64,000 nt of DNA from Casp-actino8 sp001510455 (GTDB lineage: Bacteria > Actinomycetota > Acidimicrobiia > Acidimicrobiales > Ilumatobacteraceae): positions 1-64,000 of the forward strand of contig JAQCIK010000009.1 of NCBI GenBank assembly GCA_027592035.1. The letters run 5' to 3'. The position numbers and the translations under genes are program-made. Below, piece after piece: positions 36,811 through 45,365 of the stretch. Position 1 is the first letter of the stretch. The number at the start of each line of letters is the position of its first letter. The notes beneath the pieces are model-generated. The model ran no database searches, was not told where the DNA came from, and saw only the letters and a list, made by a program, of their open reading frames with translations.

Positions 36811-36816
36811 TACGGT
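36811..36816 (+). promoter_or_regulatory. Candidate -10 box of the PuuD-like gene
   Basis: TACGGT, followed by a leader of about 50 bases with GAGGAGG before the ATG at 36873. The leader holds two near-identical CGACTC/CGTGCCG segments whose role is unclear. Confidence 0.4.
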
Positions 36817-36872
36817 GAGGGGGTTCGCGACTCGTGCCGTCAATCGTGCCGCGACTCTCTGAGGAGGATCAC

Positions 36873-37631
36873 ATGGAAATTTTTAATCAAGAAGGACTCG
36901 CCTTCGTCATGCGCTGGCTGCACGTCCTGGCCGGCATCACCTGGATCGGTCTCTTGTACTACTTCAACTTCGTGCAGGTTCCGGCTTTCGCTGGTTTCGG
37001 CGACGAGGGCAAGGCCCGCAACATCGCGATCGACAAGGTCGCTCGTCGCGCATTGTGGTGGTTCCGCTGGGCCGCCCTGGCGACTCTCGTCCTCGGGTTG
37101 CTCATCATCGGCGTGACCGAGAACTACATGAAGGGCTTCATGAGCGAGGACTCGGCGTACAGCCTCCCGCACAACTCGGCGATCCTCGTCGGCATGCTCT
37201 TCGGTATCACGATGGCCGCCAACGTCTGGATGGTCATCTGGCCGAATCAGCGGGTGGTCCTGGCCAACGCCGTGAACGTCCTCGGCGGCGGTGAGGCCGA
37301 CCCGGCTGCGGCCGGCGCCGGGCGCAAGGCACTTCTCGCCAGCCGACAGAACACCATCTACTCGCTGAGCATGCTGTTCTTCATGGTCGGTGCGTCCCAC
37401 TTCTTCGGCCCGCTCTACGACGGTGACTCGGCTGGCAAAGCTTGGACGTTCGTGATCATCGCCGTCGTGATCGGTGCGATCTTCGAGTTGCTCGCGTTGG
37501 GCAAGATCGGCGGCACTGCGGCGACCAACAAGTTGCTCTGGCCCTTCGAGAGCCACAAGAACGCGATCTACACGGCCATCGGCATGTGGGTCGTTCTCTA
37601 CATCCTCGGAGAGATCTTCCTGAAGGCCTGA
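36873..37631 (+). CDS. PuuD-like urate hydroxylase membrane domain protein
   Basis: A 252-residue protein with about seven membrane helices. The pattern (MRWLHVLAGITWIGLLYYFNFVQVPAF, NVWMVIWPNQR, GASHFFGPLYDG) matches the membrane part of PuuD-type urate hydroxylases. The C-terminal cytochrome c domain of PuuD is absent, there is no CxxCH, and no purine-degradation gene is nearby, so urate as substrate is doubtful. GAGGAGG precedes the ATG. A strong hairpin follows the gene. Confidence 0.75.
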   Translation: MEIFNQEGLAFVMRWLHVLAGITWIGLLYYFNFVQVPAFAGFGDEGKARNIAIDKVARRALWWFRWAALATLVLGLLIIGVTENYMKGFMSEDSAYSLPHNSAILVGMLFGITMAANVWMVIWPNQRVVLANAVNVLGGGEADPAAAGAGRKALLASRQNTIYSLSMLFFMVGASHFFGPLYDGDSAGKAWTFVIIAVVIGAIFELLALGKIGGTAATNKLLWPFESHKNAIYTAIGMWVVLYILGEIFLKA

Positions 37632-37664
37632 ACGACGTCGAATTCACGACTCGGTCGAATTGAG

Positions 37665-37694
37665 GAAAGTGGCCGCCTTCGGGCGGCCACTTTC
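37665..37694 (+). terminator. Strong hairpin terminator downstream of the PuuD-like gene
   Basis: A perfect 13-bp stem (GAAAGTGGCCGCC / GGCGGCCACTTTC) closes a TTCG tetraloop 34 bases after the stop. The T-tract is short. It lies between convergent genes and may act on both. Confidence 0.8.
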
Positions 37695-37734
37695 ATGTTC
37701 GGCTCATCTCATGCCCGAGTCGACGTATGCCGGA

Positions 37735-38106
37735 TCACGACACCGTGAGGGTCGACTTCATACTGCCGTGACCGGGCACGGTGCAGTAGATGTAGTACTG
37801 GCCGGCCTCGAGGCTGATGGAGCCCGAATCGGTGTCGCCCTTCTTGTTGACCTCCAGTTCGAGGTCACCAACCACCTTGTCGTCCTGAAGCACGACGAGG
37901 ACGTGCTTCACGTTGTCGTCGTTGGCGAGGAAGAGGTCGATCTCTCCGGCCGGAGCTGTGTAAGAGGAGGCATCCCAGCGGATCGTGGGCACGGCCTTCA
38001 CGACGAGGTCGGTTCCGTCGGGAACCACGGTCTCGACGGTTTCACCGCCACCACCACACGCGGCGAGGGCGAGAAGAGGGAGGGCCAACAAAGCTCGTGG
38101 GGTCAT
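37735..38106 (-). CDS. Cupredoxin-like lipoprotein
   Basis: A 123-residue protein. A signal peptide ends in LAAC (Cys17), so it is lipid-anchored outside the membrane. The mature part is a cupredoxin-type beta-sandwich with the type-1 copper set His68 (VKHVLVV), Cys108-x4-His113-x2-Met116 (YCTVPGHGSM). It may carry electrons or bind copper; no oxidase gene is adjacent. The ATG at 38106 has TACATT six bases upstream. Confidence 0.85.
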   Translation of the reverse strand: MTPRALLALPLLALAACGGGGETVETVVPDGTDLVVKAVPTIRWDASSYTAPAGEIDLFLANDDNVKHVLVVLQDDKVVGDLELEVNKKGDTDSGSISLEAGQYYIYCTVPGHGSMKSTLTVS

Positions 38107-38112
38107 GGGGCG

Positions 38113-38118
38113 AATGTA
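38113..38118 (-). promoter_or_regulatory. -10-like box of the cupredoxin gene
   Basis: TACATT on the minus strand, six bases before the ATG at 38106. Confidence 0.5.
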
Positions 38119-38206
38119 CCCGTCCGATCTCGGCCCCGACCATCGCGACCAGCGGGAAATCGCGTGCCGTGTGACCGATCAACATCGTCGATCCGCACAC
38201 GAGGGG

Positions 38207-38212
38207 TACAGT
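38207..38212 (+). promoter_or_regulatory. -10-like box of kgd
   Basis: TACAGT, seven bases before the GTG at 38220. Confidence 0.5.
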
Positions 38213-38219
38213 TCAGAGT

Positions 38220-41200
38220 GTGACCGACATCGCCCCCAAAGCCCCTGACTCGGCGACGGATTTCGGCGCCAACAGCTGGCTCGTCGACGAGATGTACGAA
38301 CAATTCCGCCGTGATCCGGCGTCGGTGGGAGAGTCGTGGCAGGAATTCTTCTCCGACTACAAGACGCAGGCCGAAGTGGCCGCCACCGCACCCGCCGTGG
38401 CGCCGGCCTCGCCCCCGGCTCCCACGCCGGCGACCAATGGCACGACACCGGTCGCGGCGGTGCCGAGCCCGGCGGTCCCACAGCCGGCACCGACGGCTCC
38501 CGAGGGCGAACCGATCCGCGGTGCCGGAGTCGCGATCGTGGCCAACATGGAGCGGAGCCTGTCGGTTCCGACCGCAACCAGTTTCCGCAACGTGCCAGCC
38601 AAGTTGCTCGAGGTCAACCGTCAGGTCATCAACGGCTATCGCTCACGTCACGGACTGAGCAAGGTCTCGTTCACTCACCTCATCGGTTACGCAGTCGTTC
38701 GCGCCATCGCCGACGCCGTTCCGGTGATGAACGGCTCGTACGTCGAAGGAGCCGACGGCAAGCCACGAGTGATCCGTCACGAACACGTGAGCATCGGGCT
38801 CGCGGTCGACGTGGCCAAGTCGGACGGGTCGCGCACTCTCGTCGTCCCGGTGCTTCGAGATGCCGACACCCTCAATTTCGCCGAGTTCCTGGTCGCCTAC
38901 GACGACCTCGTTCGCAAGGTGAAGCAGAACAAGCTTCAGGTCTCTGATTTCCAGGGCGCGACAGTCAGCCTGACCAATCCCGGAACGATCGGCACGGTGC
39001 AGAGCGTGCCTCGCCTCATGCCCGGACAAGGCGTCATCGTCGGGGTCGGTTCGATCGACTATCCGGCCGAATTCCAGGGTGCCGACGAGCACACCCTCGG
39101 AACCCTCGGCATCTCCAAGGTCGTGACGGTCACGAGTACGTACGACCATCGCATCATTCAGGGTGCCGAGAGCGGCCTCTTCTTGAAGCACGTGCACGAA
39201 CTCCTTCTTGGAGAGCACGGCTTCTACCAGTCGGTGTTCACGAGCCTCGGCGTGCCGTACGAAGCGGTCAAGTGGAGAACCGACCACACCTCGCTCGATA
39301 GTGAAGAGTCGATGCTCGACAAGCAGATGCAGGTGGCCACTCTGATCCGAGTTCATCGTGTCCGTGGCCATCTCATCGCCGACATCGACCCGTTGCGCTG
39401 GAAGGAACCGAAGATGCCGGTCGAGCTCGATCCGGCGACGTACGGGCTCACCATCTGGGATCTCGAGCGGGAGTTCCTCACCGGAGGTGTGGGTGGCGTT
39501 CCGAAGATGACGCTCGGTGAGCTGCTCGGGGTTCTACGCGATGCCTATTGCCGCACCATCGGTGTCGAGTACATGCACATCCAAGACACCGAGGAACAGC
39601 GCTGGGTGCAATCGCACTTCGAAGGCGTCGAATTCCAACTGTCCAAGGACGAGAAGTACCGAGTCCTCGAGCGACTGAACGCCGCTGAGGCCTTCGAGAA
39701 GTTCCTGGCGACCAAGTACGTCGGGACCAAGCGGTTCGGTCTCGAGGGTGCCGAGAGTGCGGTTCCGATCCTCGACGAGATCCTGTCGTTGGCGGCCGAC
39801 GACGGTCTCGGATCGTCGATTCTCGGCATGGCTCACCGTGGACGTCTCAACGTTCTCGCGAACGTGATGGGCAAGAGTCTCGGGTCGCTCTTCAAGGAGT
39901 TCGAAGGTCACGTCGATCCCAACACGGTGCAGGGCTCGGGAGACGTGAAGTACCACCTCGGTGCGTCGGGACAACACACGAGCCCTCGCGGCAACAGCAT
40001 CAAGATCGAACTGGCGTCGAACCCGAGTCACCTCGAGACGGTCGACCCCATCGTTCTCGGAATGGCCCGGGCTCATCAGGATCAGATCGACCCGCCCGGC
40101 TCGTTCCCGTCGCTTCCCATCCTCATTCACGGTGACGCAGCCTTCGCCGGCCAAGGCGTCGTGGTCGAGTGCTTGGCGATGAGCGACATCATGGGCTACC
40201 GCGTGGGCGGCACGATTCATCTCATCATCAACAATCAGATCGGTTTCACGACGGCACCGCAGTTCGCTCGGTCCTCGATGTATTGCAGCGATGTCGCCAA
40301 GTCGGTTCAGGCGCCGATCTTCCACGTGAACGGAGACGATCCCGAAGCCTGTCTGCGCGTGGCTCGCCTGGCCTTCGAGTATCGACAACGCTTCCACAAG
40401 GACGTCGTCATCGACATGGTGTGCTACCGACGCCACGGCCACAACGAAGGCGACGACCCCAGCTACACGCAGCCCCTCATGTACAAGGCGATCGCCGAGA
40501 AGCGCAGCACGCGCAAGCTCTACGTCGAGACACTGGTGGGTCGAGGAGACATCACACTCGACGAGGCCGAGAAGGCACTCGACGACTTCCAGAGCAAGTT
40601 GCAGGTCGCACTCGACGAGACCCGTGCCCATGCACCCGTTCCGACCAAGGTGGCCCGGCCACCGCGTCCGGTGGGAGTATTGCCTCACGTCGAGACCGGT
40701 GTGTCGCGGGCGATTCTCGACCGCGTGTTCCACCAGTTGACCGATTATCCCGACGACTTCACGGTCCACCCGAAGTTGGCACGACAGTTCGAGAACCGAG
40801 CCAAGCTCTACGAACAGGGTGAAGTCGAATGGGCCACCGGCGAGGCGTTGGCCATCGGCTCGCTGGTGATCGAAGGTCACCCCGTGCGCCTGGCCGGTGA
40901 GGACTCGCGGCGCGGCACCTTCAGCCATCGTCACGCGGCTCTCATCGACAACGAGAACGAGCGAGTCTGGATTCCGCTCGCTGAACTCGAAGGAGCACAG
41001 AAGTTCTGGGTCTACGACTCACTGCTGAGTGAGTACGCCGCCGTCGGCTTCGAGTACGGCTACGCACACACGAACCCTGAAGCACTCGTGTTGTGGGAGG
41101 CCCAGTTCGGAGACTTCGTGAACGGGGCGCAGATCATCATCGATCAGTACATCGTGGCCGCCGAGGACAAGTGGGGACAGCGGAATGGACTCGTCATGCT

Positions 41201-41849
41201 CCTTCCTCACGGGTACGAAGGACAGGGACCTGAGCACAGTTCCGCTCGGATCGAGAGGTTCCTCACGCTCTGCGCCGAGGACAACATTCAGGTCGTCAAC
41301 GCCACCACTGCCGCTCAGTACTTCCACGTGTTGCGTCGACAGATGCACCGTGAAGTTCGCAAACCACTCGTGATCTTCACGCCCAAGCAGCCGCTGCGAA
41401 TGAAGGAGAGTCGTTCACCGGTTTCGGCTCTCGAACACGGTTCCTTCCAAGAGGTTCTCGACGATCCTTTCGTGGCCGACCTATCGGCCGTGAAGCGTCT
41501 GGTCTTCTGTTCGGGCAAAGTGGCCTGGGATGCCATGGCCGAACGCGACAAGCGTGGTGCTCCGGTAGCCGTCATCCGAGTCGAGCAGCTGTACCCGTTC
41601 CCCATCGAGCAGATGTTCAACCTTCTCAGTCGCTACCCGAACGCACGCGAAGTGGTGTGGCTGCAGGAAGAGCCGAGCAACATGGGTCCTTGGCACTTCG
41701 TCGAGCATCGTGTGTGGCGCGTGAAGGAGCAGGGGTACGACCTGCGCCACGTGGCACGAGTGGCGAGCGGAAGTCCGGCCACCGGTTCGATGACCGTGCA
41801 TCAGCAGGAACTGGCCGACTTGATGGACGAGACCTTCGCCGGTCTCTGA
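38220..41849 (+). CDS. kgd: Multifunctional 2-oxoglutarate dehydrogenase (E2-E1 fusion)
   Basis: A 1209-residue actinobacterial KGD/OdhA. Residues ~1-40 (NSWLVDEMYEQFRRDP) form the E1 N-terminal helices, a Pro/Ala linker follows (~55-95), then the E2 succinyltransferase-like catalytic domain (~100-345, with YDHRIIQGAESG near 307), then the thiamine-diphosphate E1 (~350-1209, with GMAHRGRLNVLANV near 535). There is no lipoyl domain, so the lipoyl group must come from the pyruvate dehydrogenase E2, as known for this family. It converts 2-oxoglutarate to succinyl-CoA (or semialdehyde/HOA by E1 side activity) in the TCA cycle. GTG 38220 suits the upstream TACAGT. It abuts the convergent HAD gene at TGATCA. 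Confidence 0.95.
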   Translation: MTDIAPKAPDSATDFGANSWLVDEMYEQFRRDPASVGESWQEFFSDYKTQAEVAATAPAVAPASPPAPTPATNGTTPVAAVPSPAVPQPAPTAPEGEPIRGAGVAIVANMERSLSVPTATSFRNVPAKLLEVNRQVINGYRSRHGLSKVSFTHLIGYAVVRAIADAVPVMNGSYVEGADGKPRVIRHEHVSIGLAVDVAKSDGSRTLVVPVLRDADTLNFAEFLVAYDDLVRKVKQNKLQVSDFQGATVSLTNPGTIGTVQSVPRLMPGQGVIVGVGSIDYPAEFQGADEHTLGTLGISKVVTVTSTYDHRIIQGAESGLFLKHVHELLLGEHGFYQSVFTSLGVPYEAVKWRTDHTSLDSEESMLDKQMQVATLIRVHRVRGHLIADIDPLRWKEPKMPVELDPATYGLTIWDLEREFLTGGVGGVPKMTLGELLGVLRDAYCRTIGVEYMHIQDTEEQRWVQSHFEGVEFQLSKDEKYRVLERLNAAEAFEKFLATKYVGTKRFGLEGAESAVPILDEILSLAADDGLGSSILGMAHRGRLNVLANVMGKSLGSLFKEFEGHVDPNTVQGSGDVKYHLGASGQHTSPRGNSIKIELASNPSHLETVDPIVLGMARAHQDQIDPPGSFPSLPILIHGDAAFAGQGVVVECLAMSDIMGYRVGGTIHLIINNQIGFTTAPQFARSSMYCSDVAKSVQAPIFHVNGDDPEACLRVARLAFEYRQRFHKDVVIDMVCYRRHGHNEGDDPSYTQPLMYKAIAEKRSTRKLYVETLVGRGDITLDEAEKALDDFQSKLQVALDETRAHAPVPTKVARPPRPVGVLPHVETGVSRAILDRVFHQLTDYPDDFTVHPKLARQFENRAKLYEQGEVEWATGEALAIGSLVIEGHPVRLAGEDSRRGTFSHRHAALIDNENERVWIPLAELEGAQKFWVYDSLLSEYAAVGFEYGYAHTNPEALVLWEAQFGDFVNGAQIIIDQYIVAAEDKWGQRNGLVMLLPHGYEGQGPEHSSARIERFLTLCAEDNIQVVNATTAAQYFHVLRRQMHREVRKPLVIFTPKQPLRMKESRSPVSALEHGSFQEVLDDPFVADLSAVKRLVFCSGKVAWDAMAERDKRGAPVAVIRVEQLYPFPIEQMFNLLSRYPNAREVVWLQEEPSNMGPWHFVEHRVWRVKEQGYDLRHVARVASGSPATGSMTVHQQELADLMDETFAGL

Positions 41850-42545
41850 TCACGTCGTCGAGGTTCGTAGTCCGAATCCGAGGACGGCTTCCAGATCTCC
41901 CAGCGCCTGATCGGCGGAGACGACTTTGATGGTCGCCATTCCGAGCGCGGCCGCCGGCTTCAGATTGACGCCGAGGTCGTCGAGAAACACACATTCGGTG
42001 GGTCGGACGTCGAGGGTCTCGCAGGCGATCTCGTAGAAGCGAACCTCGGGTTTGCGAACCCCGACCTTGGAACTCTCGATCACGGCATCGAAGCGCTGCA
42101 TGACGGCTTCGATGGCGGAATCCCGATCGGTGGCTGGAGACTCCTTTCGACCGTCTCCTCCCGCCATGTTGTTGGTGAGGCAGGCGGTCAGGAAACCCCG
42201 TGAGCGAACGAGATCGAGGGCGGTGACCATCTCGTCACGGATCTTGCCGCGAAGGAGCGACAGCACGTCGGCACCCCTGATCTCGAATCCAAGAGCGCGC
42301 GCCTCGTCGGCGAAGGCAATGTCGAAATCGAGGGCCGAGATCTCACTTCTCTCGAACCGAGCCCAAGCGTTGGTGTCGGGATCGGTGGCGTTGATCGACC
42401 GAATGAGGTTCGCCGGAAGTCCCCGCGCCTCCTCGTAGCGGTTGAAGGCCTCGAAGGGGCTCGAGAGGATCACCCCTCCGAAGTCCCAAAGTACGGCTCG
42501 AATGACCCGATCTGTGCTCGGAGCGGTGGATTGCTGATGGGTCAC
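41850..42545 (-). CDS. HAD-superfamily hydrolase, DFGGV type
   Basis: A 231-residue HAD protein: nucleophile motif LWDFGGVI (Asp21), threonine/serine motif LTNNMAGG, lysine in KVGVRKPEVRFYE and acidic motif VFLDDLGVNLKPA. The usual second Asp of DxD is Gly23, as in the epoxide-hydrolase-N-terminal/ACAD10-like subgroup, where phosphatase activity is less certain. GTG 42545 has TACGAT six bases upstream. Confidence 0.85.
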   Translation of the reverse strand: MTHQQSTAPSTDRVIRAVLWDFGGVILSSPFEAFNRYEEARGLPANLIRSINATDPDTNAWARFERSEISALDFDIAFADEARALGFEIRGADVLSLLRGKIRDEMVTALDLVRSRGFLTACLTNNMAGGDGRKESPATDRDSAIEAVMQRFDAVIESSKVGVRKPEVRFYEIACETLDVRPTECVFLDDLGVNLKPAAALGMATIKVVSADQALGDLEAVLGFGLRTSTT

Positions 42546-42551
42546 AGCTCG

Positions 42552-42557
42552 ATCGTA
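42552..42557 (-). promoter_or_regulatory. -10-like box of the HAD gene
   Basis: TACGAT on the minus strand, six bases before the GTG at 42545. Confidence 0.5.
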
Positions 42558-42602
42558 GGGCGATGCCGTGCCGATCGGGCGACCAGTGGTTGACTAGACG
42601 CC

Positions 42603-43832
42603 ATGGCTCGCCACGTGATCGTCGACGGTTCGAACATCGCCACTGAAGGGCGCTCGAAGCCGAGCCTGAAGCAATTGAACGATGCCGTGGTGGCCTTCAT
42701 GGCCGAGAACCCGAAGGACGTCATCACCGTGGTGGTCGATGCCACGTTCGGGCATCGAATCGATCGGAAGGAAGTCGCGGAGTTCGACGAAGCGGTGGCC
42801 AACAACGAATTGGTGGCTCCTCCAGCCGGCACAGTCGGTCGTGGTGACGCCTTCGTCCTCATGATCGCTCAGAAGGTGGGGGCCAGCATCCTGTCGAATG
42901 ACAGTTACCAGGAGTTCCACGGCCAGTATCCGTGGCTCTTCCACGAGGGTCGCTTGATCGGAGGCAAACCCGTTCCGCATGTCGGGTGGGTGTTCGTGAC
43001 GCGTACTCCTGTTCGAGGCGAGAAGAGTCGGCGCAGTGTGCAAAAGGCGGCACCGAAAGTGAGTGCCGAAGCCATGAAGCCGATGCCGGTCCCGAAATCA
43101 CCGCCGCCCGGAGCGGCCAAGAAGAAGCCGGGAAAGACTCAACCCACCAGGGAAGCGGCCAAGAACACGGGGAAGCAGGTCGACAAGGACGTCGTCAAGG
43201 CGGCCAAAGCTGCGGCGCCGTCCAACGCGTCGAAAGCCGTGAACGACGTGATCCCGTTTCTGTCCTTCCTCGAGAAGCATCCGGTCGGATCCTCCGTCAA
43301 GGGGCGTGTCGAGAGTTATTCCTCTCATGGGGCTTACGTGCAGATCGGGGACGTGAAGGGTTACGTTCCGCTGCGATTGATCAGCGACCCCCCGCCTCGG
43401 TCGGCACGAGAAGTCATGGCGATCGGTGACGAAGTGTCACTGGAGGTCGTGTCGGTGGTGGCATCACGGCGAAGTATCGACTTGAAGCCGAGCGTTCCGA
43501 AGACCGACGGTACGAAGAAGGCAGCGGCCACGAAGGCCACGCCAGGCAAGAAGGCGACGAAGAAGGTGGCGTCGGCCAAGACGGCCGCGCCCGCCAAGAC
43601 GGCCGCGAAGAAGTCGGCCACCGTGAAGTCACCGGCCAAGAAGGCCGCGCCAGCCAAGAAGACGACGAAGAAGGTGGCGTCGACCAAGAAGGCCGCGCCC
43701 GCCAAGACGGTCGCGAAGAAGTCGGCCGCCGTGAAGTCACCGGCCAAAAAGGCCGCACCAACCAAGACGGTGAAGAAGGCGCCGGCCAAGAAGACGTCCG
43801 CGAAAGCAGCCAGTGGTTCGGGACGTCGATGA
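42603..43832 (+). CDS. NYN (Zc3h12a-like) RNase domain fused to S1 domain and histone-H1-like tail
   Basis: A 409-residue protein in three parts. Residues 1-~137 form a PIN/NYN-type nuclease fold with acidic positions Asp8 (VDGSN), Asp46 (VVVDATFG), Asp82 (GRGDAF) and Asp100 (ILSNDSY), as in Zc3h12a-like RNases. A Lys/Pro linker follows. Residues ~225-295 are an S1 RNA-binding domain (GSSVKGRVESYSSHGAYVQI). Residues ~300-409 are a Lys/Ala/Pro-rich tail like histone H1 or bacterial HU tails, with a 36-residue repeat. An RNA-cleaving or RNA-quality-control role is inferred. The stop overlaps the xthA start (ATGA), so the two are coupled. Confidence 0.82.
   Translation: MARHVIVDGSNIATEGRSKPSLKQLNDAVVAFMAENPKDVITVVVDATFGHRIDRKEVAEFDEAVANNELVAPPAGTVGRGDAFVLMIAQKVGASILSNDSYQEFHGQYPWLFHEGRLIGGKPVPHVGWVFVTRTPVRGEKSRRSVQKAAPKVSAEAMKPMPVPKSPPPGAAKKKPGKTQPTREAAKNTGKQVDKDVVKAAKAAAPSNASKAVNDVIPFLSFLEKHPVGSSVKGRVESYSSHGAYVQIGDVKGYVPLRLISDPPPRSAREVMAIGDEVSLEVVSVVASRRSIDLKPSVPKTDGTKKAAATKATPGKKATKKVASAKTAAPAKTAAKKSATVKSPAKKAAPAKKTTKKVASTKKAAPAKTVAKKSAAVKSPAKKAAPTKTVKKAPAKKTSAKAASGSGRR
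43560..43772 (+). repeat. 108-bp tandem repeat in the H1-like tail
   Basis: Two adjacent units, 43560-43667 and 43668-43772, each encode KKVAS.K.AAPAKT.AKKSA.VKSPAKKAAP. They differ by a few substitutions and keep the reading frame. Confidence 0.8.
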
Positions 43833-44602
43833 GGCTCGCCACCTGGAACGTCAACTCGCTTCGGGCCCGGCTGCCTCGGGTCGAGGAGTGGATCGCTGAC
43901 GTACACCCCGACGTCGTGTGTCTGCAGGAGACCAAGTTGGCTGAGGACGCATTCCCGCATCTCGCCTTCGAACAGTTGGGCTACGAGAGTGTTCACCACG
44001 GTCAGGGTCAGTGGAATGGAGTGGCGATCGTTTCCCGCGTCGGTCTCACTGACGCTGTTCGTGGATTCGCCGATGGAGACGATCCCGATCCCGAAGCTCG
44101 TCTGGTGACGGCGACGTGCGGAGGAGTGCGGGTGAGTTCGGTCTACGTCCCCAACGGTCGATCTCTCGACAACGATCATTACGTCTACAAGTTGGCCTGG
44201 ATGAAACGTCTGCTCGCTCACTTGCGGGCCAACGAATCTCCCGACGCGCCGGTCGTGGTCACCGGAGATTTCAACATCGCTCCCGACGATCGAGACGTAT
44301 ACGACCCTGCGAAGTTCATCGGTGCGACTCACGTGAGTGACGCCGAACGAGAGTCCCTACGGGAGCTCGAGAAGTGGGGTCTCGTCGACGTCTTTCGCCG
44401 ACATCACGACGAAGCGGGCCTCTATTCATGGTGGGACTATCGCTCCGGCGATTTTCATCAGGGGAGGGGATTGCGCATCGACCTGATCCTCGCCACGGAG
44501 GTCGTGGCGCAACGATCTCGCTGGACTATCGTCGATCGCAACGCCCGAAAGGGGCAGCAGCCGAGCGATCACGCTCCGGTACTGGTTGACATCGATGACT
44601 GA
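43829..44602 (+). CDS. xthA: Exodeoxyribonuclease III
   Basis: A 257-residue endonuclease/exonuclease/phosphatase-fold AP endonuclease: ATWNVNSLRARL, CLQETKL, YVPNG, TGDFNIAP and the final SDHAPV. It acts in base-excision repair by cutting at abasic sites and resecting 3' ends. The ATG overlaps the NYN-S1 gene stop and its own stop overlaps the next start by eight bases. Confidence 0.93.
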   Translation: MRLATWNVNSLRARLPRVEEWIADVHPDVVCLQETKLAEDAFPHLAFEQLGYESVHHGQGQWNGVAIVSRVGLTDAVRGFADGDDPDPEARLVTATCGGVRVSSVYVPNGRSLDNDHYVYKLAWMKRLLAHLRANESPDAPVVVTGDFNIAPDDRDVYDPAKFIGATHVSDAERESLRELEKWGLVDVFRRHHDEAGLYSWWDYRSGDFHQGRGLRIDLILATEVVAQRSRWTIVDRNARKGQQPSDHAPVLVDIDD

Positions 44603-45365
44603 CGACGCAGCGCAGGGATCCGAGACGACTCACCCGCTCTCCGAGAATTCGACTCAGGTCAACGAGCGGGGTGAGACCATCAGACGGGCGTTGCTCGAGA
44701 TTCCCGAGAATCGTGATTCGCTGTATCAAACGGCGTCGGGGAAGGTGCGACTCGCTCAGGGCCTTCGACAGATGTTGCAGCATTCGGCCACGTCGACGAC
44801 CGATGATGCCGTGATGGCGCGGGCTGCCGACCTGATCGATGAGGCGGTCAGATTGCTCGAACCCGGCCCGCACGGGCGCGGGTACAACGGATCAGCGGAG
44901 GGTTCGGTGGGAGGGGTTCCTCACGGTTTCACGAGCCACAGTCCGGTGACCGGACCCCTGAACGCGCTGGCTTCGATCGTCACCTTGTCGTCGACCGACA
45001 CCGAGGTCATCGCTGAGGTGACGTACGGAGACGCCTACGAGGGCCCACCGGGCCACGTTCATGGCGGACTCATCGCAGCCATCTTCGACGAGGTGCTCGG
45101 ATTCGCTCAGGCACTGTCCGGAGCACCCGGTATGACCGGAAAGCTCGAGATCACTTATCGCTCTCCGACTCCTCTTCACACGCCTCTTCGAGTCGTCGGA
45201 CGCTTCGAACGCATCGACGGTCGCAAGATCTTCACCACCGGCACCATTCATGCCGGAGATCGACTGTGCGCAGAAGCCAAGGGCCTCTTCATCTCGGTCC
45301 GACCCGAGAGATTCGGCGCTCTCGATCAGTTGCGTGACGAACATCAGGGCCGTCACAGGACCTGA
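44595..45365 (+). CDS. PaaI-type hotdog thioesterase
   Basis: A 256-residue protein with a C-terminal hotdog domain: PPGHVHGGLIAAIFDEVLG is the thioesterase signature. The first ~120 residues are a helical extension not needed for the fold. It probably hydrolyses an acyl-CoA. The ATG at 44595 lies within the end of xthA. The stop meets the stop of uvrD2 at TGATCA with no gap. Confidence 0.82.
   Translation: MTDDAAQGSETTHPLSENSTQVNERGETIRRALLEIPENRDSLYQTASGKVRLAQGLRQMLQHSATSTTDDAVMARAADLIDEAVRLLEPGPHGRGYNGSAEGSVGGVPHGFTSHSPVTGPLNALASIVTLSSTDTEVIAEVTYGDAYEGPPGHVHGGLIAAIFDEVLGFAQALSGAPGMTGKLEITYRSPTPLHTPLRVVGRFERIDGRKIFTTGTIHAGDRLCAEAKGLFISVRPERFGALDQLRDEHQGRHRT

Noticed and set aside
39534..40934. 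466-residue frame antisense to kgd
   Set aside because: Lies wholly inside the E1 domain of kgd and shows no recognisable domain.
43560..43772. Possible CRISPR-like or intergenic repeat array
   Set aside because: The units are in frame, lie inside a coding region and have no spacers.
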